From: UBA10003 sp964365025
Lineage (GTDB): Bacteria; Patescibacteriota; Patescibacteriia; Magasanikbacterales; UBA10003
Reading direction: 5' to 3'
Assembly: GCA_964365025.1 (NCBI GenBank)
Contig: CAYIOJ010000002.1
Location: 1 to 64,000, forward strand
Length of the DNA: 64,000 nucleotides
How positions within the stretch are numbered: the stretch's first letter is position 1; each line of letters begins with the position of its first letter. Below are positions 7,450 through 16,187 of this stretch, piece by piece. The translations under genes were made by a program, and so were the position numbers. The notes below the pieces were generated by a model that saw only the letters and a list, made by a program, of their open reading frames with translations, did no database searches and was not told the DNA's origin.

Positions 7450-7646
7450 GAGGTGCCTCCTGATTGTGTCCCTGTTGTTATCGTTTCTGTGTGGACGGGA
7501 CGATTAGTCCAAACAGTCCAAGGGGTTGGCTCGGTCCTATTTTCCGCAACCCTGATGTGGCGTTGAGCGCAACCGTCACATTCGCGGAGATGAGCCGCAA
7601 TAAACCAGCGGCTAAAAGGACGATGTCCCGCGCTATCACATTTCAT
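7410..7646 (-). CDS. Possible small zf-HC2-like zinc-finger protein
   Basis: A 78-residue candidate from ATG 7646 carrying FIAAHLRECDGCAQRH, which has the H-x3-C-x2-C pattern of anti-sigma-type zinc fingers (zf-HC2). The remainder is Thr/Pro-rich and low in hydrophobics. Its ATG overlaps the stop of a 14-codon leader frame (7687-7643) in an ATGA arrangement. That leader frame has GGGAGGG just upstream, so translation would be coupled. The gene runs into the following gene by 40 bases. A longer start (7661) has an in-frame stop close upstream and no ribosome site. It may be real or a fortuitous frame. Confidence 0.4.
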   Translation of the reverse strand: MKCDSAGHRPFSRWFIAAHLRECDGCAQRHIRVAENRTEPTPWTVWTNRPVHTETITTGTQSGGTSCFTRETSGLATS

Positions 7647-7707
7647 GTAAGCCAAGAGCATCTTATCTGTTTGTTACACTGGAACATGTTTCCCTCCCTT
7701 GTTTGAT

Positions 7708-7736
7708 ATATTATTATATTTCTTGAAATAAATCAA
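7708..7736 (-). promoter_or_regulatory. Promoter of the 7646-6991 cassette
   Basis: Minus strand: TTGATT (7736-7731), a 17-bp spacer and TAATAT (7713-7708). The GGGAGGG ribosome site (7698-7692) follows just after the expected start. Confidence 0.6.
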
Positions 7737-7750
7737 TAGTGTGTAATAAT

Positions 7751-7779
7751 TTGACTCTAAAGCCATGAAAGAGTATGAT
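7751..7779 (+). promoter_or_regulatory. Promoter of infB
   Basis: TTGACT (7751-7756), a 17-bp spacer and TATGAT (7774-7779). The expected start near 7786 leaves only about 6 nt before ATG 7793, too short for a normal ribosome-binding site. Confidence 0.75.
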
Positions 7780-7792
7780 TTAGATATTGATT

Positions 7793-9841
7793 ATGAATGT
7801 ATCCGAGCTAGCCAGACAACTTAGTACCACCACCACCGAACTGTATCATTTATTGCCGCAGTTTGGTTTTGATATTGGCCGCAAAGCCGTGAAAGTTGAT
7901 GATCGAGTAGCCTATAAAATCATCGCGGCTTGGCCGCCGCTGTATCGGAAATGGCAAGATGAACAAAAAGCCAAGTATTCTTTAAACGCCAACGAAATTC
8001 TCAAAGCGCAGGCCGCCGGAGCAGAGGCGGAGAAAAAAGTGGTACCGGTGCCGCCGGCCATTACCGTGCGCGATTTTGCCAGCAGATTAAATTTGCCGGT
8101 CACCACAGTCATCCGCGAATTGCTCAAAAACGGCATTTTGGCATCGCTCAACGAACGCATTGATTATGAAACCGCCAACATTATCGGCGGGGATTTGGGC
8201 GTGAAAATTGAACCCGAGGCGGAAAAAAAAGATGAGGAAATTGACAATACTTCGTTGGACAGATTAAAAGATATTTTAGACAGCGAGGATAAAAAAAATT
8301 TGGAGCCGCGACCGCCCGTGGTGGTGGTCATGGGTCATGTTGACCACGGCAAGACGCGGCTGTTGGACGCCATTCGCAAAACCAATGTGATGGGTGGCGA
8401 GGCCGGCGGCATTACCCAGCATATTGGCGCGTATCAGGTAATGGTGCCTTTTAAAAATGAAACGCAAGACAAAATTGAAAATCGTTCGCTCACCTTTATT
8501 GACACCCCGGGCCATGAGGCCTTTACTGTGATGCGTTCGCGCGGAGCTAAGGTGGCCGACATTGCTATTCTGGTGGTGGCGGCTGATGACGGTGTCCAGC
8601 CCCAGACCAAAGAAGCCGTGAAAATTATTGAAGCGGCCAAGTTGCCGTTTTTGGTGGCGTTGAATAAAATTGATAAACCCGAAGCGGATGTTGACCGAGT
8701 CAAATCGCAATTGTCGGAAATTGGACTGCAGGCCGAAGAATGGGGCGGCAAAACCGTGATTGTGCCGATTTCCGCCAAAGCAGGAATGCATATTGATAAA
8801 TTGTTGGAAATGGTGCTGTTGCTGGCTGATATTGATAAAGAAAAAATTGTGTCCAATCCCAATCGTCGAGCGGTCGGCACGATTGTGGAATCGCACATTG
8901 ACCCGCAAGCCGGGCCGGTGGCCACGCTTCTGGTGCAGTCCGGAACTTTGCGCGTGGGCGAAAATTTGGCCATTAATTTCGCTTTGTATGGCCGCGTCAA
9001 GGCTTTGAAAAATTGGAAAGGCGAGTTTGTGAAACTGGCTCCGCCATCAATGCCTGTGCAGATTCTGGGCTTTAAAGTGGCGCCGGCAGTCGGGGATATT
9101 TTAGAGGTGCCGGAATCAGTCAAGGGTTTGGAGAAAAAATTAAAACCATCATATCTGGTGCAGGAAAAATCAGTGATTACCCAGCCGATTCAGGTGGCGG
9201 CGGGTGAAGAGGCCGTGGCTAAGAAAAAATATTCAATAATTATTCGCGCTGATGTGTTGGGGTCTTTGGAGGCGATTTTGGGAGCGCTGGAGAGGATGAT
9301 TCATCCGGAGGTGGGGGTGGAGGTGATGTCCAAGGGCTTGGGTTCGGTGACTGACGCCGAGATTTTACGCGCGGCCGCGACCAGCGCGCACATTCTTGGG
9401 TTTCATGTGCCAATCGCGCCAAAAGCCGAATTGTTAGCCAAGCAGAAGGGCGTAGTTATCAAACATTACAAAATTATTTACGATTTGCTTGGCGATGTGA
9501 AAAAAGAATTGGAAAAACTTTTGCCGCCGGAGGTATTGAGGGAAGAGCTGGGCAAGATTGAGGTGCTGGCGATTTTCAGAACGGAGAAAAAATATCAAAT
9601 CGTGGGCGGACGAGTGTCTGAAGGCCGAGCGGAAAATAATGTGAAAGCGCGAATAATGCGCAATGGCGAGCAAGTTGGTTCGGGTGAGGTGGTGGAGTTG
9701 CAAGCCGGTCGGCAGAAAGTTAAAGACGCTTTGGCAGGACAGGAATGCGGTTTGAAATTGCAAACCAAAGACGCGGTGGAGGTGGGAGATAAAATTGAAT
9801 TATATCGCGAAGAAATTAAAGAAAGGAAGTTGGGGTTTTAA
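7793..9841 (+). CDS. infB: Translation initiation factor IF-2
   Basis: A 682-residue GTPase that brings initiator tRNA to the 30S subunit and promotes subunit joining. Two IF2_N-like helical modules (residues about 1-40 and 75-130) precede the G domain. The GTP motifs are GHVDHGKT at 181-188, GGITQHIGAYQV near 205, DTPGHEAF at 237-244, NKID at 292-295 and SAKAG near 328. Domains II, III and the C-terminal tRNA-binding barrel follow to the end. The N-terminal extension is shorter than in E. coli IF-2. ATG 7793 is preferred; a TTG at 7787 in the same frame is 7 nt after the -10 box. Confidence 0.97.
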   Translation: MNVSELARQLSTTTTELYHLLPQFGFDIGRKAVKVDDRVAYKIIAAWPPLYRKWQDEQKAKYSLNANEILKAQAAGAEAEKKVVPVPPAITVRDFASRLNLPVTTVIRELLKNGILASLNERIDYETANIIGGDLGVKIEPEAEKKDEEIDNTSLDRLKDILDSEDKKNLEPRPPVVVVMGHVDHGKTRLLDAIRKTNVMGGEAGGITQHIGAYQVMVPFKNETQDKIENRSLTFIDTPGHEAFTVMRSRGAKVADIAILVVAADDGVQPQTKEAVKIIEAAKLPFLVALNKIDKPEADVDRVKSQLSEIGLQAEEWGGKTVIVPISAKAGMHIDKLLEMVLLLADIDKEKIVSNPNRRAVGTIVESHIDPQAGPVATLLVQSGTLRVGENLAINFALYGRVKALKNWKGEFVKLAPPSMPVQILGFKVAPAVGDILEVPESVKGLEKKLKPSYLVQEKSVITQPIQVAAGEEAVAKKKYSIIIRADVLGSLEAILGALERMIHPEVGVEVMSKGLGSVTDAEILRAAATSAHILGFHVPIAPKAELLAKQKGVVIKHYKIIYDLLGDVKKELEKLLPPEVLREELGKIEVLAIFRTEKKYQIVGGRVSEGRAENNVKARIMRNGEQVGSGEVVELQAGRQKVKDALAGQECGLKLQTKDAVEVGDKIELYREEIKERKLGF

Positions 9842-9855
9842 AAATTATATCTCCA

Positions 9856-9884
9856 TTGTACAGTTATGTTCAATATATTATAAT
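9856..9884 (+). promoter_or_regulatory. Promoter of trxA-gdhA
   Basis: TTGTAC (9856-9861), a 17-bp spacer and TATAAT (9879-9884). A second TATAAT lies at 9890-9895. The leader before ATG 9916 is about 25 nt and A/T-rich. Confidence 0.65.
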
Positions 9885-9915
9885 GGGGTTATAATATATT
9901 GAGAAATTTAATTTT

Positions 9916-10221
9916 ATGTTAGAACTTAATAAAGACAATTTTAAAAAGGAGGTTTTGGAGAGCGCGGTGCCGGTGCTCGTGGATTTTTTTGCGGTTTGGT
10001 GCGGGCCGTGCAAGATGATGATGCCCATCGTGGAAGAATTGGCTAAAGAAGAGGGCGGTCATTTTAAAGTGGCCAAGATCAATGTTGACGAAAATAACGA
10101 TTTGGCGCAGGAATATGAAGTAATGAGCATCCCCACATTTATCATTTTCAAAAATGGCAAAGAAACAGAGCGGGTGATGGGAGCACAAGCTAAAGAAAAA
10201 TTATTGGAATTATTAAAATAA
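9916..10221 (+). CDS. trxA: Thioredoxin
   Basis: A 101-residue protein of standard thioredoxin length. The redox-active WCGPCK motif is at residues 28-33, the buried DFFAVW strand precedes it, and the cis-proline loop SIPTF lies near residue 73. It should reduce protein disulfides in the cytosol. It has no signal peptide. The glutamate dehydrogenase gene starts 6 nt after its stop, so the two form an operon. Confidence 0.95.
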   Translation: MLELNKDNFKKEVLESAVPVLVDFFAVWCGPCKMMMPIVEELAKEEGGHFKVAKINVDENNDLAQEYEVMSIPTFIIFKNGKETERVMGAQAKEKLLELLK

Positions 10222-10227
10222 ATTTTT

Positions 10228-11496
10228 ATGTCCGTCTTTAAATCAGCTCTTAATCAGTTAAAAATCGCGGCCGAAGTCATGCGGTTGGATCCGTCTGTTT
10301 TGGAGGTTTTAAAAAAACCGCAACGCATGATTGAATTGTCCCTGCCTTTGAAAAAAGACGATGGCACGGTGGAGGCTTTTGAGGCCTATCGGGTGCAGTA
10401 TAACAATGCGCGCGGGCCGTACAAGGGCGGCATCCGTTACCATCCCGACGCCACTCTGGATGAAGTAAAGGCCTTGGCTTTTTGGATGACCATCAAATGC
10501 GCGGTGGCGGACATTCCTTACGGCGGAGCCAAAGGCGGCATCAAGCTTGATCCGAAAAAATTATCCGAGCACGAGCTGGAACATTTGACCCGCAATTACA
10601 CTCGCGCTTTGCGTTGGGCTATCGGACCAAAACAGGATATTCCGGCGCCGGATGTGAACACCAATGCGAAAATTATGGGTTGGATTGCGGACGAATTTGG
10701 CAATTTGGTGGGTGAGTATAAGTCGGCGGTGGTGACCGGCAAGCCAATTGCCATTGGCGGTTCGGAAGGGCGCGAGGTGGCTACGGGCACCGGCGGATTT
10801 TTCGTACTGAATGAGATTTTGGCAAACATGAAAAAAGACCCGAAAAAAATGAAAGTGGTGATACAGGGAGTCGGCAATGTGGGTTATTGGTTTGCCAAGG
10901 CCGCGCAGGCGGCCGGTATGAAAATTGTAGGAGTGTCTGATTCCCAGGGTGGACTTTTTGACAAACGCGGATTAGGCATGGATATTGATCATTTGATGGA
11001 AACAAAAAAGAGCAAGGGTCTTTTGGCAGGTTGTTATTGTTCGGGTTCGGTGTGCGATTGCAAAAATTATCAGGCGGTGAGCAATGCCAAATTGTTGGAG
11101 TTGCCCTGCGACGTACTCGTGCCCGCGGCGTTGGAAAATCAAATCACGGTTAAAAACGCCAATCATATCAAAGCCCCGATTATTTTGGAATTAGCCAATG
11201 GCCCAATAGATTCAGATGCCGATATCAAACTCGCGAAAAAAAATGTTTTGGTGATTCCGGACGTTCTCGCCAATTCCGGCGGCGTAATTGGAAGCTATTT
11301 GGAATGGGTGCAAAATCTTTACGGGTATTCTTGGAAAGAAGAAGAAGTTTTGAGCAGGATGAAGAGCAAATTGGCCGCGGCTTTAAGCGCGGTCTGGCAG
11401 GCGCGCGAAAAGTATCAAACGACTATGCGCGCGGCCGCTTTTATCGTGGCCTTGCGACGTTTGGGCGATGCCCTGAAAGGAAGAGGATTGATTTAA
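10228..11496 (+). CDS. gdhA: Glu/Leu/Phe/Val-family dehydrogenase (glutamate dehydrogenase)
   Basis: A 422-residue NAD(P)-dependent amino-acid dehydrogenase interconverting glutamate and 2-oxoglutarate plus ammonia. The substrate-binding PYKGGIRYHP lies near 66 and the catalytic-lysine PYGGAKGGI near 96-104. A Rossmann domain follows, with the GVGNVGYWFA dinucleotide loop near 216. The length is normal for the hexameric class. An unusual cysteine-rich insert, GCYCSGSVCDCKNYQ, lies near 268-282 within the cofactor domain and might bind a metal. The gene is transcribed with trxA. Substrate preference cannot be read with certainty. Confidence 0.92.
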   Translation: MSVFKSALNQLKIAAEVMRLDPSVLEVLKKPQRMIELSLPLKKDDGTVEAFEAYRVQYNNARGPYKGGIRYHPDATLDEVKALAFWMTIKCAVADIPYGGAKGGIKLDPKKLSEHELEHLTRNYTRALRWAIGPKQDIPAPDVNTNAKIMGWIADEFGNLVGEYKSAVVTGKPIAIGGSEGREVATGTGGFFVLNEILANMKKDPKKMKVVIQGVGNVGYWFAKAAQAAGMKIVGVSDSQGGLFDKRGLGMDIDHLMETKKSKGLLAGCYCSGSVCDCKNYQAVSNAKLLELPCDVLVPAALENQITVKNANHIKAPIILELANGPIDSDADIKLAKKNVLVIPDVLANSGGVIGSYLEWVQNLYGYSWKEEEVLSRMKSKLAAALSAVWQAREKYQTTMRAAAFIVALRRLGDALKGRGLI

Positions 11497-11499
11497 TTT

Positions 11500-11528
11500 T
11501 TGCGCGGTTGAAGCTGGCGTGGTATAAT
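11500..11528 (+). promoter_or_regulatory. Promoter of the coiled-coil/EamA/glycosidase operon
   Basis: TTGCGC (11500-11505), a 17-bp spacer and TATAAT (11523-11528). A leader of about 37 nt carries GGAGGAG (11559-11565) ahead of ATG 11572. Confidence 0.6.
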
Positions 11529-11571
11529 TTAGGCAGGTTATTTTTAATTAAAATCTATGGAGGAGAAACAA

Positions 11572-11808
11572 ATGATAGAATTTTTTGCTTCAAAGCAGTA
11601 TCTATTAGATTTAAAAGTGGAATTAGAGGACAAAATGGCTAAGCACCGGGACGACATTTTGACTGTTTTGGATAAACAGACGATTATTTTAAGACGTCTG
11701 GACGAAGAAAGAGTGTTCGGTTCCGCAAGAGTTGATAAACTGGAAAAACGCGTTGAAAAAACAGAAAAAGATGTTAAAGAGGTGAAATTAAAATTGGCAA
11801 TAGTATAA
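11572..11808 (+). CDS. Small coiled-coil protein
   Basis: A 78-residue, highly charged protein. After an N-terminal MIEFFASKQYLLDLK segment nearly all of it has a heptad-like pattern (LEDKMAKHRDDILTVLDKQ, then a KLEKRVEKTEKDVKEVKLKL tail), which suggests one long coiled coil. ATG 11572 is chosen over ATG 11557 because GGAGGAG sits 6 nt before it. The upstream ATG would put that ribosome site inside the coding region. Its stop overlaps the start of the EamA transporter by one base (TAATG). Function unknown. Confidence 0.7.
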   Translation: MIEFFASKQYLLDLKVELEDKMAKHRDDILTVLDKQTIILRRLDEERVFGSARVDKLEKRVEKTEKDVKEVKLKLAIV

Positions 11809-12692
11809 TGTGGCTCTTAATTACAGCCGTTGCGTATTTTTTAAACGCCATCGCGGCAGTGGTGGATAAATTTTTGATTTCCAAAAAAATTTCCAATCCG
11901 GCCGTGTACGCGTTTTACATCAGCGTTTTGGGACTTTTGGGGTTGATTTTAATTCCTTGGGGTTTTGGCTGGATTGGCTGGTATAATTTCGGTATTGTTT
12001 TTGTGGCCGGCGTCACTTTTACTTGCGCGCTTTTACATTTATTCAAAGGGTTGGCAGTGAATGAAAGTTCGCGCATTACGCCGTTTATTGGCGGCCTATC
12101 GCCGATTTTTGTTTTTTTGTTTTCTTTTTTTTTATTGGGCGAACGGTTGGCTGGTCGGCAACTTTTCGCTTTTGTTTTGATTATCATCGGCACTATTTTC
12201 ATTTCTCTGGGCCGAGACGGCAAGAAAAATTTGGCGCGCGGATTTTGGTACGCTGGGATTTCCGCTTTGATGTTCGGCATTTCCTATACTCTGACAAAAT
12301 TGGCCTACAATAATATTTCTTTTACCAATGCTTTTGTCTGGCTGCGCATTACCACTTTCATTGGCGGTCTGTTTTTGTTGTATAAAGCCGCTAATCGACG
12401 CGATGTTTTTCATCCGAGTGAAAAAACAGTTCAAAAAGCCGGTCCGTTGTTTTTGTTTGGCCAAGCCGCCGGCGCCGTGAGTTTTCTTTTGATTAATTAC
12501 GCGATTTCACTTTCCAGCGTGACGATTGTTAATGCTCTGCAGGGTCTGCAATATGTATTTTTGTTGATAATGGTTTTGATTTTGGCGCGTTGGCGGCCGC
12601 GGATATTGGAAGAAAAATTGCGCGGTATGATTCTGGTACAAAAAATTAGCGCGATTGTTTTGATCGGCGCTGGGTTGTATCTATTAGTATGA
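11808..12692 (+). CDS. EamA/DMT-superfamily transporter
   Basis: A 294-residue integral membrane protein with about ten hydrophobic segments in two homologous EamA halves. The first half contains ESSRITPFIGGLSPIF and the second VTIVNALQGLQYVFL, the usual re-entrant positions of drug/metabolite transporters. The substrate cannot be predicted. It starts within the stop of the coiled-coil gene and overlaps the next gene by 4 nt (ATGA), so all three are translationally coupled. Confidence 0.88.
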   Translation: MWLLITAVAYFLNAIAAVVDKFLISKKISNPAVYAFYISVLGLLGLILIPWGFGWIGWYNFGIVFVAGVTFTCALLHLFKGLAVNESSRITPFIGGLSPIFVFLFSFFLLGERLAGRQLFAFVLIIIGTIFISLGRDGKKNLARGFWYAGISALMFGISYTLTKLAYNNISFTNAFVWLRITTFIGGLFLLYKAANRRDVFHPSEKTVQKAGPLFLFGQAAGAVSFLLINYAISLSSVTIVNALQGLQYVFLLIMVLILARWRPRILEEKLRGMILVQKISAIVLIGAGLYLLV

Positions 12693-13669
12693 AGAAAATT
12701 TTAGTATCTTTTTCAATTCTTCTGGTGGTATTTTTAGTTTTTTTCTGGACGCGCGATTATTCCAACAGTCGTCAGATGACCTTCGGCGTGACTTTTAGCC
12801 AATCGCAAGCCGAATATCTGGGGTTGGATTGGAAAAAAACATATTTAGACATTTTGGATAATTTGAAAGTGCGGAATTTGCGCTTATTGGCTTATTGGCC
12901 AAAAATTGAAAAAGAATCGGACAAGTTTGATTTTAGCGATTTGGATTGGCAAGTGAATGAGGCCAAGAAAAGAAACGCCAGAATTATAATGGTAATTGGT
13001 GAACGGTTGCCGCATTGGCCGGAATGCCACACGCCGGATTGGGCCAAAGATTTGTCGCCGGATAAAAAACAAGCGCAGGTGATTGAAATGTTGCAGGCAG
13101 TGGTTAAACATTACAAAAAGCAGAGCAATATCATAATGTGGCAGGTGGATAATGAGCCATTGGTAAATTGGTTTGGCAAATGCGGTCAGGCGGATAAGGA
13201 ATTTGTGAAAAAAGAAATTGCTTTGGTTAAATCAATGGATTTTCGGCCGGTTTTGGTTACGGACAGCGGGGAGTTGGGTTGGTGGCGGCCGGCAAGCAAA
13301 ATAGGTGATTTTTTTGGCGCCACGCTGTATCGCGTGGTATGGAACAAATATGTTGGCTATTGGAATTATAAATATCTGATTCCGCCCGGGTTTTATTATT
13401 GGAAAGCCAAATTATTGGGAATTTATCCCGGAGGCGCGATCATCGCGGAATTGCAAGCCGAGCCGTGGTTGCGCGAAGATATTAGTAAAATTACTTTGGC
13501 AGAACAGCGCCATTCCATGGACGCGCAGAAATTTCAAGAAGCAGTGGCTTTTGCCCGTCGCACCGGCTTTGCCGAGTCGTATTTGTGGGGTGTGGAGTAT
13601 TGGTATTGGCTGAAAGACAAAAAAGGCGACAGTTCGCTTTATGATGAGGCGAAAAAGGTGTGGAGGTAG
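12689..13669 (+). CDS. Membrane-anchored glycoside-hydrolase-like TIM-barrel protein
   Basis: A 326-residue protein with one N-terminal membrane segment (residues about 4-20) and an extracytoplasmic domain. The domain has features of clan-A glycosidases (GH5-like): RLLAYWPKIE near 70, MWQVDNEP near 150 with a candidate acid/base Glu, and IIAELQAEPW near 250 with a candidate nucleophile Glu. The substrate is unknown; cell-surface or host polysaccharide is possible. It is the last gene of the operon, with a terminator at 13700. Family placement is by motif and fold only. Confidence 0.7.
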   Translation: MKKILVSFSILLVVFLVFFWTRDYSNSRQMTFGVTFSQSQAEYLGLDWKKTYLDILDNLKVRNLRLLAYWPKIEKESDKFDFSDLDWQVNEAKKRNARIIMVIGERLPHWPECHTPDWAKDLSPDKKQAQVIEMLQAVVKHYKKQSNIIMWQVDNEPLVNWFGKCGQADKEFVKKEIALVKSMDFRPVLVTDSGELGWWRPASKIGDFFGATLYRVVWNKYVGYWNYKYLIPPGFYYWKAKLLGIYPGGAIIAELQAEPWLREDISKITLAEQRHSMDAQKFQEAVAFARRTGFAESYLWGVEYWYWLKDKKGDSSLYDEAKKVWR

Positions 13670-13699
13670 GGTAAGGGTATATGTGATTAGTTAGTAAAA

Positions 13700-13721
13700 G
13701 GCGCGTATTGCCATACGCGCC
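13700..13721 (+). terminator. Terminator before leuS
   Basis: A 9-bp GC-rich stem (13700-13708 with 13713-13721), loop TGCC, followed by a T-rich tail. Confidence 0.75.
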
Positions 13722-13749
13722 CTTATTTGTTAAAATATATAGCATAAAT

Positions 13750-16185
13750 ATGGATAAGTATAATCCGGCTAAAATTGAAAAAAAGTGGCAAAAGTACTGG
13801 GAGAACGAAAAAGTTTTTCGCGTAAAAGATGATTTTAGCAAACCCAAAAAATACATTTTGGACATGTTTCCTTATCCTTCAGGCGTGGGCCTGCATGTGG
13901 GGCACCCCAAAGGATATATTGCGACAGATGTAATTTCCAGAATGAAAATGGCGCAAGGATTTAATGTTTTGCATCCTATGGGCTGGGACGCGTTTGGCCT
14001 GCCCGCGGAAAATTACGCGTTGAAAAATCATGTGCATCCGCGGGAGGCAGTGGAGCGCAATATCGCCACTTTCAAAAGGCAACTGGAACAACTGGGGTTT
14101 ACCTATGATTGGGACAGAGAAATCAATACCACCGACCCGGCATATTATAAATGGACGCAGTGGGCGTTTTTGCAAATGTTCAAACGCGGATTGGCCTATG
14201 AATCAAACGAACCGATCAATTGGTGTCCGTCTTGCCAAACAGGGCTGGCGAACGAGGATTTGGAAGATGGCAAGTGCGAACGATGTGGCACAGTTATTGA
14301 ACGCAAACCAATGCGGCAATGGGTTTTGAAAATTACCGACTATGCCGAACGCCTGCTCAATGATTTGGAAAAATTGCCAGAGTGGGAAGAATCAATTAAA
14401 GAAATGCAGAGAGAGTGGATCGGACGCAAAGAGGGTATAAATGTAGAATATAAAGTAGAAAATAGTGATGATAAAGTAGTGTGTTTTACTACTCGTCCTG
14501 ATACCAATTTTGGCGCTACTTTCGTGGTGCTTGGACCAGAGCACCTGCTGGCGTTAAAAATCACGATAGAGGAAAATAAAAAAAATGTTATTAGCTATAT
14601 CAATGAAACAAAAAATAAAGAGGAAAAAGATCGAATTGCCGAAGGGCGAGAAAAAACAGGAGCTTTTACCGGAGCTTATTGTATTAATAATTTGAATGAG
14701 TATAGGATGCCGATTTGGATAGCGGATTATGTGCTTGGCAATGTAGGTACGGGCGCGGTAGTGGGTGTACCCGGTCACGATAAAAGAGATTTTGAATTTG
14801 CGAAGCAGTTTGGTTTGCCTGTGAAAAGAGTGGTGGTTGCCAAAGATGGTGATACATCAGAAATTACTTCAGTTGATCAAGTGCAAGAACACGAAGGGAT
14901 TATGATAAATTCAGGTTTCTTGGACGGTTTGGATATTCATGATGCTACTGTAAAAATTATGGATGTATTAGAAGAAAAAAGGTGGGGTAGGCGTGTGATA
15001 AATTACAAAATCCGCGATTGGGTTTTTTCTCGGCAAAGATATTGGGGCGAACCAATCCCCTTGGTTCATTGCGAAAAATGCGCCCGCCTATCCGGCGGGC
15101 AGGGCTGTGTGGCCGTGCCGGAAAAAGATTTGCCGGTGGAATTGCCTAAAGTTGACAGATATGAACCTACGGGCACGGGAGAATCACCTTTGGCTAAAAT
15201 TGACAAATGGGTTAATACCAAATGTCCTGTCTGTGCCGGCCCGGCCAAGCGCGAAACCAATACTATGCCGCAGTGGGCCGGTTCTTGCTGGTATTATCTG
15301 CGTTACATTGACGCGCATAATAACAGATCTTTGGTTGATAAGGAAAAAGAAAAATATTGGTCGCCGGTGGATATATATGTCGGCGGCGCCGAACACGCCA
15401 CGCGGCATTTGATTTACGCGCGTTTTTGGCATAAATTTTTGTATGATATCGGCGCGGTGAGCGCGGAGGAACCATTTACTAAAATGCAGCATGTTGGTTT
15501 GATTTTGGCTGAAGACGGCCGCAAAATGAGCAAACGTTGGGGTAATGTCATAAATCCCGATGACATTATTTTAAATTTTGGAGCTGATGCCATGCGCGTG
15601 TACGAAATGTTTATGGGGCCGTTTGATCAGCCCTGCGCTTGGAGCACGCAAGGGCTCGTGGGCGTGCGGCGGTTTTTGGACAGAGTGTGGACCCTCACGG
15701 ATAAATTGGGTGACGATGAATCGCCGGTTGAATCATTGCTTCATCGGACAATTAAAAAAGTTACCGCTGACATTGACGCCATGCGTTTTAATACCGCTAT
15801 TTCCGCCCTGATGATTTTAACTAATGCCATGGCTGATTTGGCCAAAGTGACGGTGGGGGATTATAAAATTTTATTGCAGATGCTCTCACCATTTGCTCCG
15901 CATTTGTGCGAGGAATTATGGCAGGCGTTGGGTGAAAAAAAATCCATTATCTTTACGCCCTGGCCCAAGTTTGACGCGGCAAAGGCCAAAGATCAGACAA
16001 AAATTATCGTGGTGCAAATCAATGGCAAATTGCGCGATCAGTTTGTAATTTCAGCCGCTGAATTGACCGAAGAGGTAGCTAAAGACAGCGCCCTCGCGAG
16101 TCCTACGGTGCAAAAGTGGCTCTCCGGCCACAAGCTTAAAAAAGTGATTTACGTAAAGGAGAAGTTGGTGAATATCGTAATTTGA
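13750..16185 (+). CDS. leuS: Leucyl-tRNA synthetase
   Basis: An 811-residue class Ia synthetase that charges tRNA-Leu. Visible parts: the HIGH-type motif HVGHPKGY near residue 49, a zinc-knuckle CPSCQ...CERCG near 160-180, the CP1 editing domain with TTRPDTNFGATF near 240, the KMSKRWGN signature near 598, and a C-terminal tRNA-binding part. A palindromic repeat (15082-15100) is read in frame within the second zinc-like insert near residue 445, adding ARLSGGQG after HCEKC. I start at MDKYNPAKIEKKWQ (ATG 13750). A longer frame to 13708 would begin inside the terminator. Confidence 0.96.
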   Translation: MDKYNPAKIEKKWQKYWENEKVFRVKDDFSKPKKYILDMFPYPSGVGLHVGHPKGYIATDVISRMKMAQGFNVLHPMGWDAFGLPAENYALKNHVHPREAVERNIATFKRQLEQLGFTYDWDREINTTDPAYYKWTQWAFLQMFKRGLAYESNEPINWCPSCQTGLANEDLEDGKCERCGTVIERKPMRQWVLKITDYAERLLNDLEKLPEWEESIKEMQREWIGRKEGINVEYKVENSDDKVVCFTTRPDTNFGATFVVLGPEHLLALKITIEENKKNVISYINETKNKEEKDRIAEGREKTGAFTGAYCINNLNEYRMPIWIADYVLGNVGTGAVVGVPGHDKRDFEFAKQFGLPVKRVVVAKDGDTSEITSVDQVQEHEGIMINSGFLDGLDIHDATVKIMDVLEEKRWGRRVINYKIRDWVFSRQRYWGEPIPLVHCEKCARLSGGQGCVAVPEKDLPVELPKVDRYEPTGTGESPLAKIDKWVNTKCPVCAGPAKRETNTMPQWAGSCWYYLRYIDAHNNRSLVDKEKEKYWSPVDIYVGGAEHATRHLIYARFWHKFLYDIGAVSAEEPFTKMQHVGLILAEDGRKMSKRWGNVINPDDIILNFGADAMRVYEMFMGPFDQPCAWSTQGLVGVRRFLDRVWTLTDKLGDDESPVESLLHRTIKKVTADIDAMRFNTAISALMILTNAMADLAKVTVGDYKILLQMLSPFAPHLCEELWQALGEKKSIIFTPWPKFDAAKAKDQTKIIVVQINGKLRDQFVISAAELTEEVAKDSALASPTVQKWLSGHKLKKVIYVKEKLVNIVI
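15082..15100. repeat. In-frame palindrome inside leuS
   Basis: GCCCGCC (15082-15088), loop TATCC, GGCGGGC (15094-15100). It is read as part of ARLSGGQG, in a place where LeuRS normally runs directly from its Cys pair to VPEKDLPV. Confidence 0.6.
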
Positions 16186-16187
16186 AA

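Noticed and set aside
8276..9123. Long minus-strand frames inside infB
   Set aside because: They are antisense shadows of a strongly conserved gene, with His/Gln- or Ser-rich composition and no start signals.
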